Below, one piece after another: positions 24,321 through 34,535 of a DNA stretch of 39,967 bases. Below the pieces are notes generated by a model. That model was not told the origin of the DNA and did not search any database. It worked only from the letters and a program-made list of their open reading frames with translations. Origin of the DNA: Ruminococcus sp. (GTDB lineage Bacteria; Bacillota; Clostridia; Oscillospirales; Ruminococcaceae); the NCBI RefSeq assembly GCF_017650195.1, contig NZ_JAGCFH010000262.1:1-39967 (forward strand). Direction: 5' to 3'. The position numbers and the translations under genes are program-made. Within the stretch, counting starts at the first letter, position 1, and the number at the start of each line of letters is the position of its first letter.

Positions 24321-24405
24321 AAATTACTTCTGTGTTATAAGGGAAAGTACATAAAATATTATTATGTGATGAAGCATAATGTCTTACGGTCTGAAAACTG
24401 GGGTG

Positions 24406-24942
24406 TTATTCAAAAACTACGCCCCAGCCTGCACTTACCTTGCGGTACAGGCGCATTTTTTCCTTCTTCTTCTGTACCTTGAGCAGATAAACAACTCCAA
24501 TAAGCACAAGAAGAGTAAGAACAGCACCGATTATTATTCCGATAATGAGCTTCTCCTTAAACATGAAGAGGGCAGCTGCCCATATAATGATCGCAGCTAT
24601 CAGTATTATCGGAAGACAGAATGAAGCAAAATTTCTGTTCTTTATCTTTATGTAGTGCTGGATATCTCTTATACTGAAGCATTCATAGTTACGAGCGATG
24701 AAGTTATCAGGCTGACACCACTTACAGAACGCAGAAAGATTTTCAAACTTTGCTGTGTAGTCCTGATAATCGTGGAACTTCTCGTTGTATCTTGTAACTC
24801 TGTAATATACTATAACAGCCTGTCCCTGCTGCTCAGCGTCCATAACATGTATTATGGTGCCTACTTCAGCCTGACCGCGCATAGCCTTGGTTACAAGAAA
24901 TTTTCGGTCAACCGCTTCATCAATATTGAGCAAATAATTCAT
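24406..24942 (-). CDS. Hypothetical two-helix membrane protein
   Basis: The 178-residue protein has a soluble N-terminal part of about 110 residues with YRVTRYNEKFHDYQDYTAKF in its middle, then two hydrophobic helices (about 112-130 and 135-158) and a basic tail. The family is not recognised. The ATG at 24942 has AAGGAAAGGGA upstream; a longer frame to 25098 has no such site and would place the start near the promoter. It has its own promoter but follows the kinase/phosphatase cluster on the same strand, so a link to it is possible. Confidence 0.7.
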   Translation of the reverse strand: MNYLLNIDEAVDRKFLVTKAMRGQAEVGTIIHVMDAEQQGQAVIVYYRVTRYNEKFHDYQDYTAKFENLSAFCKWCQPDNFIARNYECFSIRDIQHYIKIKNRNFASFCLPIILIAAIIIWAAALFMFKEKLIIGIIIGAVLTLLVLIGVVYLLKVQKKKEKMRLYRKVSAGWGVVFE

Positions 24943-25042
24943 AGCTATCCCTTTCCTTAACGCGAAATATGATGTCCTGCGCCTCTGCGCAGAGTCCGTA
25001 CAAAGATTATGGTTTTGATAATTGCCGCAATGATATAAGTAT

Positions 25043-25071
25043 ATTATACCATAGTTCTGCGGAAAATGCAA
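25043..25071 (-). promoter_or_regulatory. Promoter of the two-helix membrane protein gene
   Basis: On the minus strand TTGCAT (25071-25066), a 17-base spacer with TGG before TATAAT (25048-25043). Confidence 0.75.
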
Positions 25072-25144
25072 CCCCAAAACTTTGTTAATTAATGTCAAGC
25101 TTAAAAGAACGCTTCATAAGCGCTTTATGAAAAACGCTCGGGAC

Positions 25145-26353
<1,209 letters not shown>

Positions 26354-26366
26354 CTATAAGAAAAGA

Positions 26367-27281
26367 TCATTCGATCTCCACTTGTTTGCTGAGGGCAGCT
26401 GCCTTTCTTTCAGCGGCAGCCTCCTTGTTTTCAGCTACACGCTGATTTATCAGGTTAAGCTTCTCTTTGATGAGATCCTCGTCATAGATACAGGAGAGAG
26501 AAATATCGTCCTCTGTACCGAAGCGGGATCTTTTGCTGAGATTGTTCTTTATGACGGTCTTGAAAGTTTCAAGGTTTATGAGTTGACTTGTGATTATAGT
26601 ATGGTAATCAAGAAAATCGTACTCGCTGCCGAAGGATGTATAGAGTCCGTCGGTAGAGCCATAGAGAGCTATCAGCTTTTTATTTGGCGCATAGAAGCTG
26701 CTGAACATACCTGCGGCGTTTGAATTGCACACAGAAGCTGTGACGTTGGCAGGTGCAGCTTCATTATATTCCATTGGCATAACAGCCTTACCGTCCTCAA
26801 AGATAGCCACGAGACTTCCGTCACCAATCTGTACGCCGAAGGTATAATTATCGCCTGCGACAGCAACGACGAGAGTAGAGCCATAATAGGATTCCGGCAG
26901 TATAGTCTCGAACTCCTCTTCAGTGAACTTGCTTCTTTCCTCTTCGGTAACAGGATTTTCCGCAAGGTGTTTTTCGATCCTTACATTCCAGTTTGAGATG
27001 ATCTGCTTCTCGATATTTTTTATTATGAGCTTATGATTCTCGGGAAGGTTAGCTTCCAGAGCCTCGCGGTCCTCGTAGTATCTGTCGATAGCCTCTATAG
27101 CTGCTTCGACAGCGAATTTGGAACCGATGTGACTTCTGAAGTGCTTTTTGCTTCCGTGTCCGTCGGCAACGACAGCGACAGCATAATGATCTCCTATCTT
27201 GAAAGCAGAGCTGTCCTGACAAACTAAATTTGTTTTTTCATGACTTGCGCCCATTACCGAATGGCTGAAGCCGTTGAACAT
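26367..27281 (-). CDS. PP2C-family protein Ser/Thr phosphatase
   Basis: The 304-residue protein shows the PP2C metal-binding motifs in order: CQDSS (D23), VVADGHGS (D40, G41, H42), YYGSTLVVAV, QIGDGSLV, LYGSTDGLYTSF and TEDDISLSCIYD. It should remove phosphate added by the kinase coded two genes upstream in the same transcription unit. A helical Ala/Lys/Glu tail follows. Together with kinase and vWA gene it forms the TerY-P-type triad. The next gene in the operon starts 64 bases after its stop. Confidence 0.92.
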   Translation of the reverse strand: MFNGFSHSVMGASHEKTNLVCQDSSAFKIGDHYAVAVVADGHGSKKHFRSHIGSKFAVEAAIEAIDRYYEDREALEANLPENHKLIIKNIEKQIISNWNVRIEKHLAENPVTEEERSKFTEEEFETILPESYYGSTLVVAVAGDNYTFGVQIGDGSLVAIFEDGKAVMPMEYNEAAPANVTASVCNSNAAGMFSSFYAPNKKLIALYGSTDGLYTSFGSEYDFLDYHTIITSQLINLETFKTVIKNNLSKRSRFGTEDDISLSCIYDEDLIKEKLNLINQRVAENKEAAAERKAAALSKQVEIE

Positions 27282-27316
27282 ATTTTTTCAGTCCTCCTCA
27301 GGAATAGATTCTGTTA

Positions 27317-28192
27317 TTACCAACCTGTATCGAATGGTACGTCGTCTCCGTCGTTAGTAGTGCTCACAAGTTCCTGGATCTGCTGACCGAGGAGCTTCTG
27401 CTTGGCGGCAAATACATTTTCCTCGCCGAGCTCCTGACCGGTATCGTCAGAGAGTGTCATACTCTTGCTTCCGATCTGAGCTGATGTAACGGCGATGATC
27501 TTTATCATCTGAGCGAGCTGACCGCCTGAGTAGGCGTGAACGACGGTATCCTTCGAGCCAGTGAACTCAGCAAGGATATTGTCGTTTGCTTCCTGACCTA
27601 TACCAAGAGCGGCTTTTAGGCCGAACTTGTACCAACTGTTGGTCTGGAGCTCTCTGAGTCCCTCCTTATAGTCGTCGGAAGGATATCCGTCAGTCATAAG
27701 GAATATAACGGGAGCGAAGGAAAGCGAAGGTGAATTGAGGAAGCTGTTTCTTGACATTCTGTGGTTGAGCTCCTTAAAAGCAGCGCCCATGCTTGTAACG
27801 CCGCTTGCACGGAGTCTTGCCCACTCGAAGTCTTCTATCGGTATAGGATTGGAGTACATCCATCTTACTTCTGTGGAGAAGGTAAGAACAGCGACTTTAA
27901 CATCTGTATCAGCCTCGCCGACTCTGCGTATCTCGGGGATAAGCTCCTCCATAACGGTATTGAGCTCGCCCATCTTTTTACCTTTCATACTTCCTGAGGT
28001 ATCTATCAGGAAGAATACTACAAGGCTCTTTTTAGAAACGCTTGTAGCGCTAAGGGGATCATCGTCAAAATCGAGAATGCTGTCGTCTGTTTCGGGAGCT
28101 GAAGATACAGTTTCATTTTTATTTGAATCGTCCGAAGGAGTAACGTTCTTGTTCTCTTTTACTTCGGGTTCTGTAAAACGTTCATTGCTCAT
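27317..28192 (-). CDS. TerY-like von Willebrand factor A domain protein
   Basis: The 291-residue protein has an acidic, probably disordered N-terminus of about 50 residues and a vWA domain with a complete MIDAS metal site: D64-x-S66-x-S68, T133 and D168 (FLMTDGYPSDD). In Ter-associated systems TerY-type vWA proteins pair with a PP2C phosphatase and a kinase, as here on both sides. Cytoplasmic. It probably acts as a metal-dependent scaffold; the phosphorylation target is unknown. The C-terminus ends DVPFDTGW. Confidence 0.9.
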   Translation of the reverse strand: MSNERFTEPEVKENKNVTPSDDSNKNETVSSAPETDDSILDFDDDPLSATSVSKKSLVVFFLIDTSGSMKGKKMGELNTVMEELIPEIRRVGEADTDVKVAVLTFSTEVRWMYSNPIPIEDFEWARLRASGVTSMGAAFKELNHRMSRNSFLNSPSLSFAPVIFLMTDGYPSDDYKEGLRELQTNSWYKFGLKAALGIGQEANDNILAEFTGSKDTVVHAYSGGQLAQMIKIIAVTSAQIGSKSMTLSDDTGQELGEENVFAAKQKLLGQQIQELVSTTNDGDDVPFDTGW

Positions 28193-28237
28193 AATTTACA
28201 TACATCCTTTCAGTATTACTGCTCTGGCAAAAGCAGT

Positions 28238-29581
28238 TTAGATCTGTGCTTTTACTTCGCCGAAATCGATCTCGAGCCCCTGCCATACAGGGAAGCCCTT
28301 GCCGGGAGCGATATCGTAAAATGCTCCGTCAGGCATTTTTGCCTTCCATTGTCTGTCGGAACAATTCTTGATTCCGAGGACACCCTGCTTGACTTTATTC
28401 TCGACAAGCTCGCCTGCAACAGACGTAAAGTCATCGGATTCGGGAACTATCTCGCAGGTATAGAATTTACATCCAAGATAGAGAGGGGTGCGGTAATCGC
28501 GGTTGCTGAAACCGATGGTAACGAATTCCATTCCGCATTTCGGACACTTGAAGGTCTTCTCATTATGTTGTATAAACATAGAACTGAAGTTTGTCCTTCC
28601 GCAGCCGCACTGTATGATTTCTGCTCTGAGGCGTATGAACAGCTTTTGCCATTCGTTCTCGATGATACGCTTAGTAGGATCCGAAACGCCCGTAGTGAAG
28701 GAGCGTATGAAGGCGTCCTTGATATAATCGGGGTAGATCCTCCAGAATTTGATGATATTGTCGTGTATGCCTCTTACGGGGCGGTTTGAATCGTCGTTTG
28801 GGTCATAAACGAATACTGCGTTCTGACCATAGTGTTTGAGCTCTGACGATTCGGTAAGGCAGACATCCCTTACGACCTTTTCGCCCTCCATAGGATCTCC
28901 TCTGAAGAGGAGCTTGAAGAGAACTACCGCAAGAGAGTACTTATCGGTCTGTACATTCGGCTTGGCGATGCCTCTTACGACTTCGGGAGCCATATATCCG
29001 GGCTTACCGCCGATACCGAAGTTGCTTCCGTCAGGAGCGATGTTATCACAGTCGCAGACGAGGACGGCTCCTGTATTCACATTAATGAAGAAACCTCCGT
29101 CGTTAAGGTCCTGATAGCTCTTTCCTGCACGGTGGAGCTGTCGGAAAGCGTTTACTATATTGATGACGCAGGTCACCATAGCACTTAGGGTATTGAATTT
29201 GACGGGACGTTTCACACCACGTCCCGTAAGTGGGTCAATCTCCAGCTTGTAGGTATTAAGTATATCAACGAATGAGTCGAAGCCTTCAGGCTTTAGCTCC
29301 ATGATATAACCGAATGTACCGTCCTCCATTTCCTTTGTGAGGTATTTCGGCCAGAGGAATTTATTGCTGGGCGGGCCGTCATTTATATTATTCTGGAGGT
29401 TCTTGCGGAATGCGGAGGGCTTGGACATCTTATTGATGTCGTACCATTTGAGTGCCCATTTCTGACCGTTGAAGCGGACGAGGTAAACTATACCCTGACC
29501 ACCGCTACCGATGACGCTCAGGACCTTGGCTTTGCCGCCGAATTCCATCTCGACCTCCTGACCTATTTCAAGCTCTATCAT
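28238..29581 (-). CDS. Atypical Ser/Thr protein kinase with zinc ribbon
   Basis: The 447-residue protein has a kinase domain at about 15-310: glycine loop GSGGQG (25-30), lysine K45 in ALKW, the catalytic loop as YQDLN (D158; family HRDxxxN), DCD (177-179) in place of DFG, and APE (198-200). A zinc ribbon follows with C325-x-C327 and C346-x2-C349. The C-terminal 80 residues look beta-rich and FHA-like, which is uncertain. It is the kinase of the TerY-P-type triad. GGATGAG lies 5 bases before the ATG. All residues needed for phosphotransfer appear present, so it is probably active. Confidence 0.9.
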   Translation of the reverse strand: MIELEIGQEVEMEFGGKAKVLSVIGSGGQGIVYLVRFNGQKWALKWYDINKMSKPSAFRKNLQNNINDGPPSNKFLWPKYLTKEMEDGTFGYIMELKPEGFDSFVDILNTYKLEIDPLTGRGVKRPVKFNTLSAMVTCVINIVNAFRQLHRAGKSYQDLNDGGFFINVNTGAVLVCDCDNIAPDGSNFGIGGKPGYMAPEVVRGIAKPNVQTDKYSLAVVLFKLLFRGDPMEGEKVVRDVCLTESSELKHYGQNAVFVYDPNDDSNRPVRGIHDNIIKFWRIYPDYIKDAFIRSFTTGVSDPTKRIIENEWQKLFIRLRAEIIQCGCGRTNFSSMFIQHNEKTFKCPKCGMEFVTIGFSNRDYRTPLYLGCKFYTCEIVPESDDFTSVAGELVENKVKQGVLGIKNCSDRQWKAKMPDGAFYDIAPGKGFPVWQGLEIDFGEVKAQI

Positions 29582-29604
29582 AATATGATCTCATCCTTTC
29601 TTAC

Positions 29605-30645
29605 TTAGTCAAGCTCATATTCTTCAGCCGAGGTCACGAGGATGAACCTTATTCCAGTGGCTAAACAGTATTTATGAACATAAGAGTTTTCTATGCAGTA
29701 TATCACTAAGTTAGGGCAGTAGGAGAAAGCATTTGCGTCAATAAACTTGATACTTTCCGGAAGGAAGAGCTTTCTGAGCTTATCGCAGCCGGAGAAGGCT
29801 TCCGCGCCGATACTGCTGACGCTTGGCGGTATCTCTATTACCTCGAGGCTCGTACAGAAGGAGAAGGTGCTGTCCTCAATCTCAAGAACGCCGTCTGGTA
29901 TCTTTACGACAACTAGGTTAGAGCACTGACTGAAAGCGCCCTGCTTGATTATCCTCAGACCCTCCGGGAGTTCAAGACCTCTCAGCCGTTTGCACGAGGA
30001 GAAACAGTACTCGCCGATAGCAAGGAGAGTTGAGGGGAGTTTTATTGTCCTGAGGGAACCGAATTTATCGAAGCAGAATGCTTCGAGCTTAGTATATCCG
30101 TCAGGTATTACTATATTTCCACTGAGCCTGTATCTCAGGGCGTTACGAGGCATGAAGACCATTTCGTTTATATCAACGGGTCTCTTTCTAACGTTTTCAT
30201 TCTTTCTGCTGTCCTCATCGTCGTCGTCAATCACTTTGAGGTGTGACTCGTAGGGCCAGCCAAGAAGGTATGTAAAGCAAGCTATAACGAATTCAGAGGC
30301 GTTGTCTGAGAGAAACAGATCACCTAACATGAAGCTCTTGGCTTTCATTATAGACATTTCTCTGTTCTCGTCTTCAAGAAGCATCCTGAATACGCCCGTT
30401 TTGTACATATTAATAAGAAGACGTCTTTCCTTGTCGTAATCCGGAATATGGTCGCTGAGAAGACCGATAAATCTGTCCTCGTTTGCAACGGCTCGTGTTC
30501 CGTCGTTTACTACGATCGCACGAAGCTCATGCTGGAATTCCATTGTATTCTCAAAACCCTCGATATTTTGAGGGACAGGAGCTCCGCATCCGGGGCAGGC
30601 AGTAAGCTTCGGGTCAAGTGGTGCGTTGCACTTTTCGCATTGCAT
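29605..30645 (-). CDS. Zinc-ribbon, leucine-rich-repeat (BspA/LRR_5-type) protein
   Basis: First gene of the kinase/phosphatase cluster, 346 residues. A short N-terminal zinc ribbon has C3-x2-C6 and C17-x2-C20. A helical middle of about 130 residues follows. From about residue 175 there are five to six repeats of the LRR_5/BspA type (for example SFSFCTSLEVIEIPPSVSSI), a binding surface. There is no signal peptide, so it is cytoplasmic, unlike most BspA-type proteins. The ATG at 30645 has AGGAGGAG upstream; the frame is open to 30663. A role in recognising a partner of the kinase is inferred. Confidence 0.82.
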   Translation of the reverse strand: MQCEKCNAPLDPKLTACPGCGAPVPQNIEGFENTMEFQHELRAIVVNDGTRAVANEDRFIGLLSDHIPDYDKERRLLINMYKTGVFRMLLEDENREMSIMKAKSFMLGDLFLSDNASEFVIACFTYLLGWPYESHLKVIDDDDEDSRKNENVRKRPVDINEMVFMPRNALRYRLSGNIVIPDGYTKLEAFCFDKFGSLRTIKLPSTLLAIGEYCFSSCKRLRGLELPEGLRIIKQGAFSQCSNLVVVKIPDGVLEIEDSTFSFCTSLEVIEIPPSVSSIGAEAFSGCDKLRKLFLPESIKFIDANAFSYCPNLVIYCIENSYVHKYCLATGIRFILVTSAEEYELD

Positions 30646-30718
30646 GGTTTCTCCTCCTGACATAAGAATATATCAGCACAAATATATAAAATATGCGTAT
30701 TATATTGTTATCACGTTT

Positions 30719-30747
30719 AGTATAACACTTTTCCACATTGATGTCAA
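30719..30747 (-). promoter_or_regulatory. Promoter of the kinase/phosphatase/vWA cluster
   Basis: On the minus strand TTGACA (30747-30742), a 17-base spacer and TATACT (30724-30719). Genes downstream are 23-64 bases apart down to 25145, so a single transcript of about 5.5 kb is likely. Confidence 0.85.
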
Positions 30748-30849
30748 GGGAAAAAGAGGGGCTTATATAAAATTGAATTATCTTTTACAAAAATCGTTAT
30801 CAGTATTTGTGCAAATTTTTTAAGTTCATAACAGGGCGTAATATCGGGC

Positions 30850-30888
30850 AAAAAAATTAGCGGCAGCATTGGTGGTGCCAATTTTTTT
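30850..30888. terminator. A/T-flanked hairpin in the divergent intergenic region
   Basis: AAAAAAATT and AATTTTTTT flank an inner GGCAGCA/TGGTGCC stem with one mismatch. It has the form of a bidirectional terminator but lies between divergent promoters, so its role is unclear. No gene is seen from 30748 to 30994. Confidence 0.45.
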
Positions 30889-30994
30889 GTAAAGAGAAGT
30901 TTGAAATTAACCACAGGTATAAAATTGATTAAAATGCATAGATTTTTTTGATTAATTTTGTTTATCACGCAATGCACTGATTTACAAAAAGTTG

Positions 30995-31023
30995 TTGAAA
31001 TTTCTAAAGAAATGTGATAAAAT
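30995..31023 (+). promoter_or_regulatory. Promoter of the sugar-binding lipoprotein operon
   Basis: TTGAAA (30995-31000), a 17-base spacer and TAAAAT (31018-31023) with TGA giving an extended -10. The leader to the ATG at 31160 is about 130 bases and contains a GGATATCC palindrome; no known riboswitch was recognised. Confidence 0.7.
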
Positions 31024-31159
31024 GGATTATGGATATCAATCGAGGACTTATACAGGGGTAATGCCGTATGCTTGCGTAACAAAAGAAAGGTATATGAGAA
31101 ACGTTGGCGGATATCCGGCGGCAGTATCAGGTCTAATTGATTTAAGGAGGTTCGATATA

Positions 31160-32413
31160 ATGAACAGAAACAAGAAAAAAAGCGTTTGCAGAAGCGTTGC
31201 AGCCTGCGTACTTTCTGTTGCCATGCTCCTTACCGGCGGCTGCGGAAGGAATAATGGCAATGCTTCTCAGGACGGCGGAACGATATACGTTATCGCTAAG
31301 CAGCAGCTCAGCTTCTGGGATGATGTAAGAACAGGCGCTGAGGACGCAGGAAAGGAACTTGGCTACGATATCGTATACAAGGTCGCAGAGGGCGATAACG
31401 ACTATGCTTCGCAGGTACAGTTTATCCAGAACGCTATAAGAGACAAGGCAAAAGCTATAGTTATTGCTCCTAACAGCACAACAGACCTCAACGAAACTCT
31501 TCAGAAGGCTGTTGATGCTAATATCAAGGTAATTTCGATTAATTCGGATATTCAGCAGGATTCAATGAATCCGATTTCACTTTCTCTCGTTAATTCCTCA
31601 GACAGGAACGGCGGCGTAGCTGCTGCAAGAAATGCGGCAAAGGGCTGGCGTGATAAAGGAAAGAATCTTGATGAGATCGGCAATGTAGCTATCATCGGTC
31701 ATACTGCTTCAACTGCTGAGCAGCGTATCGAGGGCTTTGTAGATTCTCTCAAGAGGTCTATCGGAAATGCTAATCACGTTACCTTCCCGGATGTTAATCC
31801 TTTTGCAGCTATGATGGGCGGCGGAGATGCTGCTGCTTATGGCGGTGGAGACGACGCAGCTGCTTACGGCGCAGGAGAAGATGCTGCTGCCAGCGCTGAA
31901 GGACAGGAAGGAGATGCAGAGCTCACAGATGAAGAGAGGGCAGCTCTTGAAGCAGCTGAGATAAACGGAGCTGCTGACGAGCGTATCCGTAAGGAAATTG
32001 AAAAGAAGTTCATTATCGGCGAGCAGTGCTCAAAGAGAGAGGATGCAAAGGCAGAAGCACGCAACCTCATCACTTCAAATGATAATATCTCTATCATGTT
32101 CGGTACGAATACAGTTACAACTCTCGGTATCTGTGACGCGATAAATGAGTTGGGAATGTCCGGTAAGATACTTGTTGTAGGCTTCAATTCAGACGAGGAG
32201 GAGCTCACCTACATCAGGACAGGCGTTCTTTACGGCGTTGTAGTACAGAATCCTTACGTTATGGGTTATGTTGGCGTTAAGTTTGCATGTAATGCTATCG
32301 GTGGAACACAGGTATCTCACCACCTTGATACAGGCGTTACATTCGTTACTGCCAACAATATGAACGATGAATTTGTTCAGCTCGTTCTTCACCCGAATGC
32401 CGCAGATAATTAA
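31160..32413 (+). CDS. Lipoprotein sugar-binding protein (periplasmic-binding type 1, RbsB-like)
   Basis: The 417-residue protein has a lipoprotein signal with a basic start and lipobox LTGGC (lipidated C28). The type 1 binding fold follows: IYVIAKQQLSFWDDVRTGAE, IVIAPNSTTDLNETLQKAVD, IKVISINSD and late ILVVGFNSDEEELTYIRTG. An Ala/Gly/Asp/Glu-rich stretch of about 60 residues (about 217-275) interrupts the domain, which is unusual. No permease or ATPase genes follow; the next gene codes for a membrane GGDEF protein, suggesting ligand presentation to a sensor. TAAGGAGG lies 9 bases before the ATG; the longer frame to 30992 overlaps the promoter. Confidence 0.88.
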   Translation: MNRNKKKSVCRSVAACVLSVAMLLTGGCGRNNGNASQDGGTIYVIAKQQLSFWDDVRTGAEDAGKELGYDIVYKVAEGDNDYASQVQFIQNAIRDKAKAIVIAPNSTTDLNETLQKAVDANIKVISINSDIQQDSMNPISLSLVNSSDRNGGVAAARNAAKGWRDKGKNLDEIGNVAIIGHTASTAEQRIEGFVDSLKRSIGNANHVTFPDVNPFAAMMGGGDAAAYGGGDDAAAYGAGEDAAASAEGQEGDAELTDEERAALEAAEINGAADERIRKEIEKKFIIGEQCSKREDAKAEARNLITSNDNISIMFGTNTVTTLGICDAINELGMSGKILVVGFNSDEEELTYIRTGVLYGVVVQNPYVMGYVGVKFACNAIGGTQVSHHLDTGVTFVTANNMNDEFVQLVLHPNAADN

Positions 32414-32428
32414 TGGAGGTGCGAAAAT

Positions 32429-33631
32429 ATGGCAAATAAAAAGAAACTGGGTGCCTCAGCCGGATATATATTTGCGGCTATCCTTGTTACGATAATGTAC
32501 ATTCTGAATACGCTGCTCGTTGAGAGTATCTACAGAAACAATACAAACGTTTCAAGAGCTACACAGCAGGCTACAAGAGCTCTTAATGTAATAAACAGTC
32601 AGCTTGCAGAGGTTAACACCAATAGCGTTGGTCTCGCTGCAAACCTCTATGATAACCCACTTGAAATAATCAGTGATACAGACCGTATCTATGCTAATAT
32701 CGAAGCTGCTGAGAAACAGTTTGAAGCAGTTTCGGGTCTTTCAGACGCAGCTACCAAGCGTTACAATTACGCTAAGTCGGTTATCGCTACATTCAGAACG
32801 AGGCTTGAAAGCCTCGGTACCAGCCAGGTAGAGAGCGGCGACCAGAACACGATGTCAGATACACTTAAACAGGATCTCTATCCTCTTCAGGTAACAGCTT
32901 CTCAGATGCTTACATCAGCTATCGAGATAGTTGGTAAGGATACTGCAAGACTTCAGAGACAGAACGCAATCAAGGCCTATATCCTTATGTCCCTGATGCT
33001 CGTTATTTGGATCATATCCATGCTTGCAATCTGGCTGTTCGCTAAGAGAGCCAAGAAGGCAAGAGCTGAACTCGAAGAGCGTGAGATGCGACTCGCTGAG
33101 GTTGACGCTAAGCTCAAAAATACACGTCAGAAGGCAAGCGACCTCGCTGTTACAAACGTGCTTACAGGTATGAAGAACCGTTACGCTCTCGACAGCGATA
33201 TTAGTGACAGACTTGAGACAGGAAGATTCCAGATCGCAGTATTCGATATGGATAACTTCAGAAGCATAAACGATACTTACGGCTATGACTTCGGTGACGA
33301 GTATCTTGCTGCTGTTGCTGAAAAGCTTAAGGAAGAATTTGGCGACGTTGCTGAGATCTATAACATCACAGGTAATGAGTTCTGCTTCGTATTCAACAAG
33401 AATATCTCCGAGAGTCAGGCTGTCGGAATCGCTCAGAATATCCAGCGCGTAATGAGCAGTCCTTTCGAGGTACTGAACCTCAACGTTCAGCTTCCTTGCT
33501 CAGGTGCTGTATACCATTACCTCCCCGGCGACTGTCTCAACGTAAACTCACTGCTCGTTAAACTTGATACAGCAATGAGAAATGCTAAGATGAACGGTGG
33601 AAATATGATAAACAATGTCATGAATATGTAA
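32429..33631 (+). CDS. Membrane GGDEF-domain protein with degenerate motif
   Basis: The 400-residue protein has a membrane helix at about 11-31, an outer helical sensor of about 150 residues, a second helix at about 182-203, a coiled linker and a GGDEF domain from about 235. The fold signatures are clear (FDMDNFRSINDTYGYDFGDEYLAA in part), but the active-site motif GG(D/E)EF reads T314-G-N-E-F318, so cyclic-di-GMP synthesis may be lost. It starts 15 bases after the binding-protein gene (GGAGGT upstream), and the pair looks like a sensor with its own ligand-binding protein. Confidence 0.88.
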   Translation: MANKKKLGASAGYIFAAILVTIMYILNTLLVESIYRNNTNVSRATQQATRALNVINSQLAEVNTNSVGLAANLYDNPLEIISDTDRIYANIEAAEKQFEAVSGLSDAATKRYNYAKSVIATFRTRLESLGTSQVESGDQNTMSDTLKQDLYPLQVTASQMLTSAIEIVGKDTARLQRQNAIKAYILMSLMLVIWIISMLAIWLFAKRAKKARAELEEREMRLAEVDAKLKNTRQKASDLAVTNVLTGMKNRYALDSDISDRLETGRFQIAVFDMDNFRSINDTYGYDFGDEYLAAVAEKLKEEFGDVAEIYNITGNEFCFVFNKNISESQAVGIAQNIQRVMSSPFEVLNLNVQLPCSGAVYHYLPGDCLNVNSLLVKLDTAMRNAKMNGGNMINNVMNM

Positions 33632-33645
33632 TATTGTGATATTAT

Positions 33646-33678
33646 GGCGGCTGTCATTATTGACAGCCGCCTGTTTTT
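33646..33678 (+). terminator. Terminator of the binding-protein/GGDEF operon
   Basis: GGCGGCTGTCA, loop TTAT, TGACAGCCGCC, then TGTTTTT. Perfect 11-bp stem. Confidence 0.9.
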
Positions 33679-33708
33679 ATGGCAAATCGTAGAAAAAACA
33701 GCTATGCA

Positions 33709-33737
33709 TTGACAAATAGTAGAAACTGTGATAAAAT
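33709..33737 (+). promoter_or_regulatory. Promoter of the 33771 gene
   Basis: TTGACA (33709-33714), a 17-base spacer with TGA, and TAAAAT (33732-33737). It lies 33 bases before the start codon. Confidence 0.82.
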
Positions 33738-33770
33738 ATACCTTAATGATATGTAAAGGCAGGTGTTAGG

Positions 33771-34349
33771 GTGAAGAAAAGCAGGAAAAAGAAAAAGAAA
33801 TATGCGGTGTACAAGTCATCGACGGGTTCGTATTGCTACCGCTATGTAGATACGCTAGAAGCCCTTGACGGCACGGGCTTTGAAGGCATAATCGCAGAGG
33901 AACAGCTTCCGGTAGTATTTGACGGAAGAGGCGGATATTATCATTTCAGAGAAAATGATTACGGATTTATTAAGATAATAGAATCAGACAAGGAGCAGCC
34001 GTTGGAGCTGGAGGAGATGTTTGCGAAGAATTCTCCTGACTTCAAGCTGGGCTGGATATCTCCCGACGGCGATACCTATTCCTGCGCTTTCACCAACCAC
34101 AGCAAATGCGCTAAAATGATAGTGGAAAAATTCTATCCCGATTCAAAATACCCTGAAACAGAGCTTGACAGACGTGGTTGGCTACAGGTAATAGATTCGT
34201 GGAATGGCACAGAGCAGCACCATGGGCAGTTCGTTTTCACGGATCAGGGAAAGATTACTAGCAAACAGGCTGACAGACTCTTCGACCTCGGTCTCTATGA
34301 GAACGAGGAGGTCAAAAAGCTCATAGCCGAAAGCGAAAACGAGTGGTGA
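33771..34349 (+). CDS. Hypothetical cytoplasmic protein
   Basis: The 192-residue protein starts with a lysine-rich stretch (MKKSRKKKKKYAVYK), then a mixed alpha/beta body with many aromatic residues, including FTNHSKCAKMIVEKFYPDSK. No signal peptide or membrane helix. I do not recognise the family; it may be an uncharacterised Firmicute protein of house-keeping or regulatory kind. The start is GTG at 33771 with AGGTG upstream. It is a single-gene unit with its own promoter and terminator. Confidence 0.75.
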   Translation: MKKSRKKKKKYAVYKSSTGSYCYRYVDTLEALDGTGFEGIIAEEQLPVVFDGRGGYYHFRENDYGFIKIIESDKEQPLELEEMFAKNSPDFKLGWISPDGDTYSCAFTNHSKCAKMIVEKFYPDSKYPETELDRRGWLQVIDSWNGTEQHHGQFVFTDQGKITSKQADRLFDLGLYENEEVKKLIAESENEW

Positions 34350-34366
34350 TATCCACAGATAAGCTG

Positions 34367-34427
34367 AACTGCACAAACAGATTGGGCGCTTTACATAAAA
34401 CCGCCCTCTTTTTTGTGCAGTTTTTTT
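34367..34427 (+). terminator. Long-looped terminator after the 33771 gene
   Basis: AACTGCACAAA (34367-34377) pairs with TTTGTGCAGTT (34412-34422) and is followed by TTTTT. A GGGCG/CGCCC stem lies inside. Confidence 0.75.
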
Positions 34428-34428
34428 A

Positions 34429-34457
34429 TTGACTATAATTCCGTTTTGGTGTATAAT
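34429..34457 (+). promoter_or_regulatory. Promoter of the coiled-coil/hydrogenase operon
   Basis: TTGACT (34429-34434), a 17-base spacer and TATAAT (34452-34457). The leader is about 70 bases, with AAGGAGG before the ATG at 34536. Confidence 0.8.
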
Positions 34458-34535
34458 AATTATGTATCAATACTCGATAGGTGTGGCTTGCTGTAGAAAA
34501 TACGGCTGTCGGGTATTATAAGGAGGATATAAGAT

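Noticed and set aside
30992..31159. N-terminal extension of the binding lipoprotein
   Set aside because: The extension overlaps the promoter; the lipoprotein signal and ribosome binding site define the ATG at 31160.
31024..31159. Possible riboswitch in the binding-lipoprotein leader
   Set aside because: The leader has some pairing potential (GGATATCC) but none of the conserved cores of known riboswitch classes that I could recognise.
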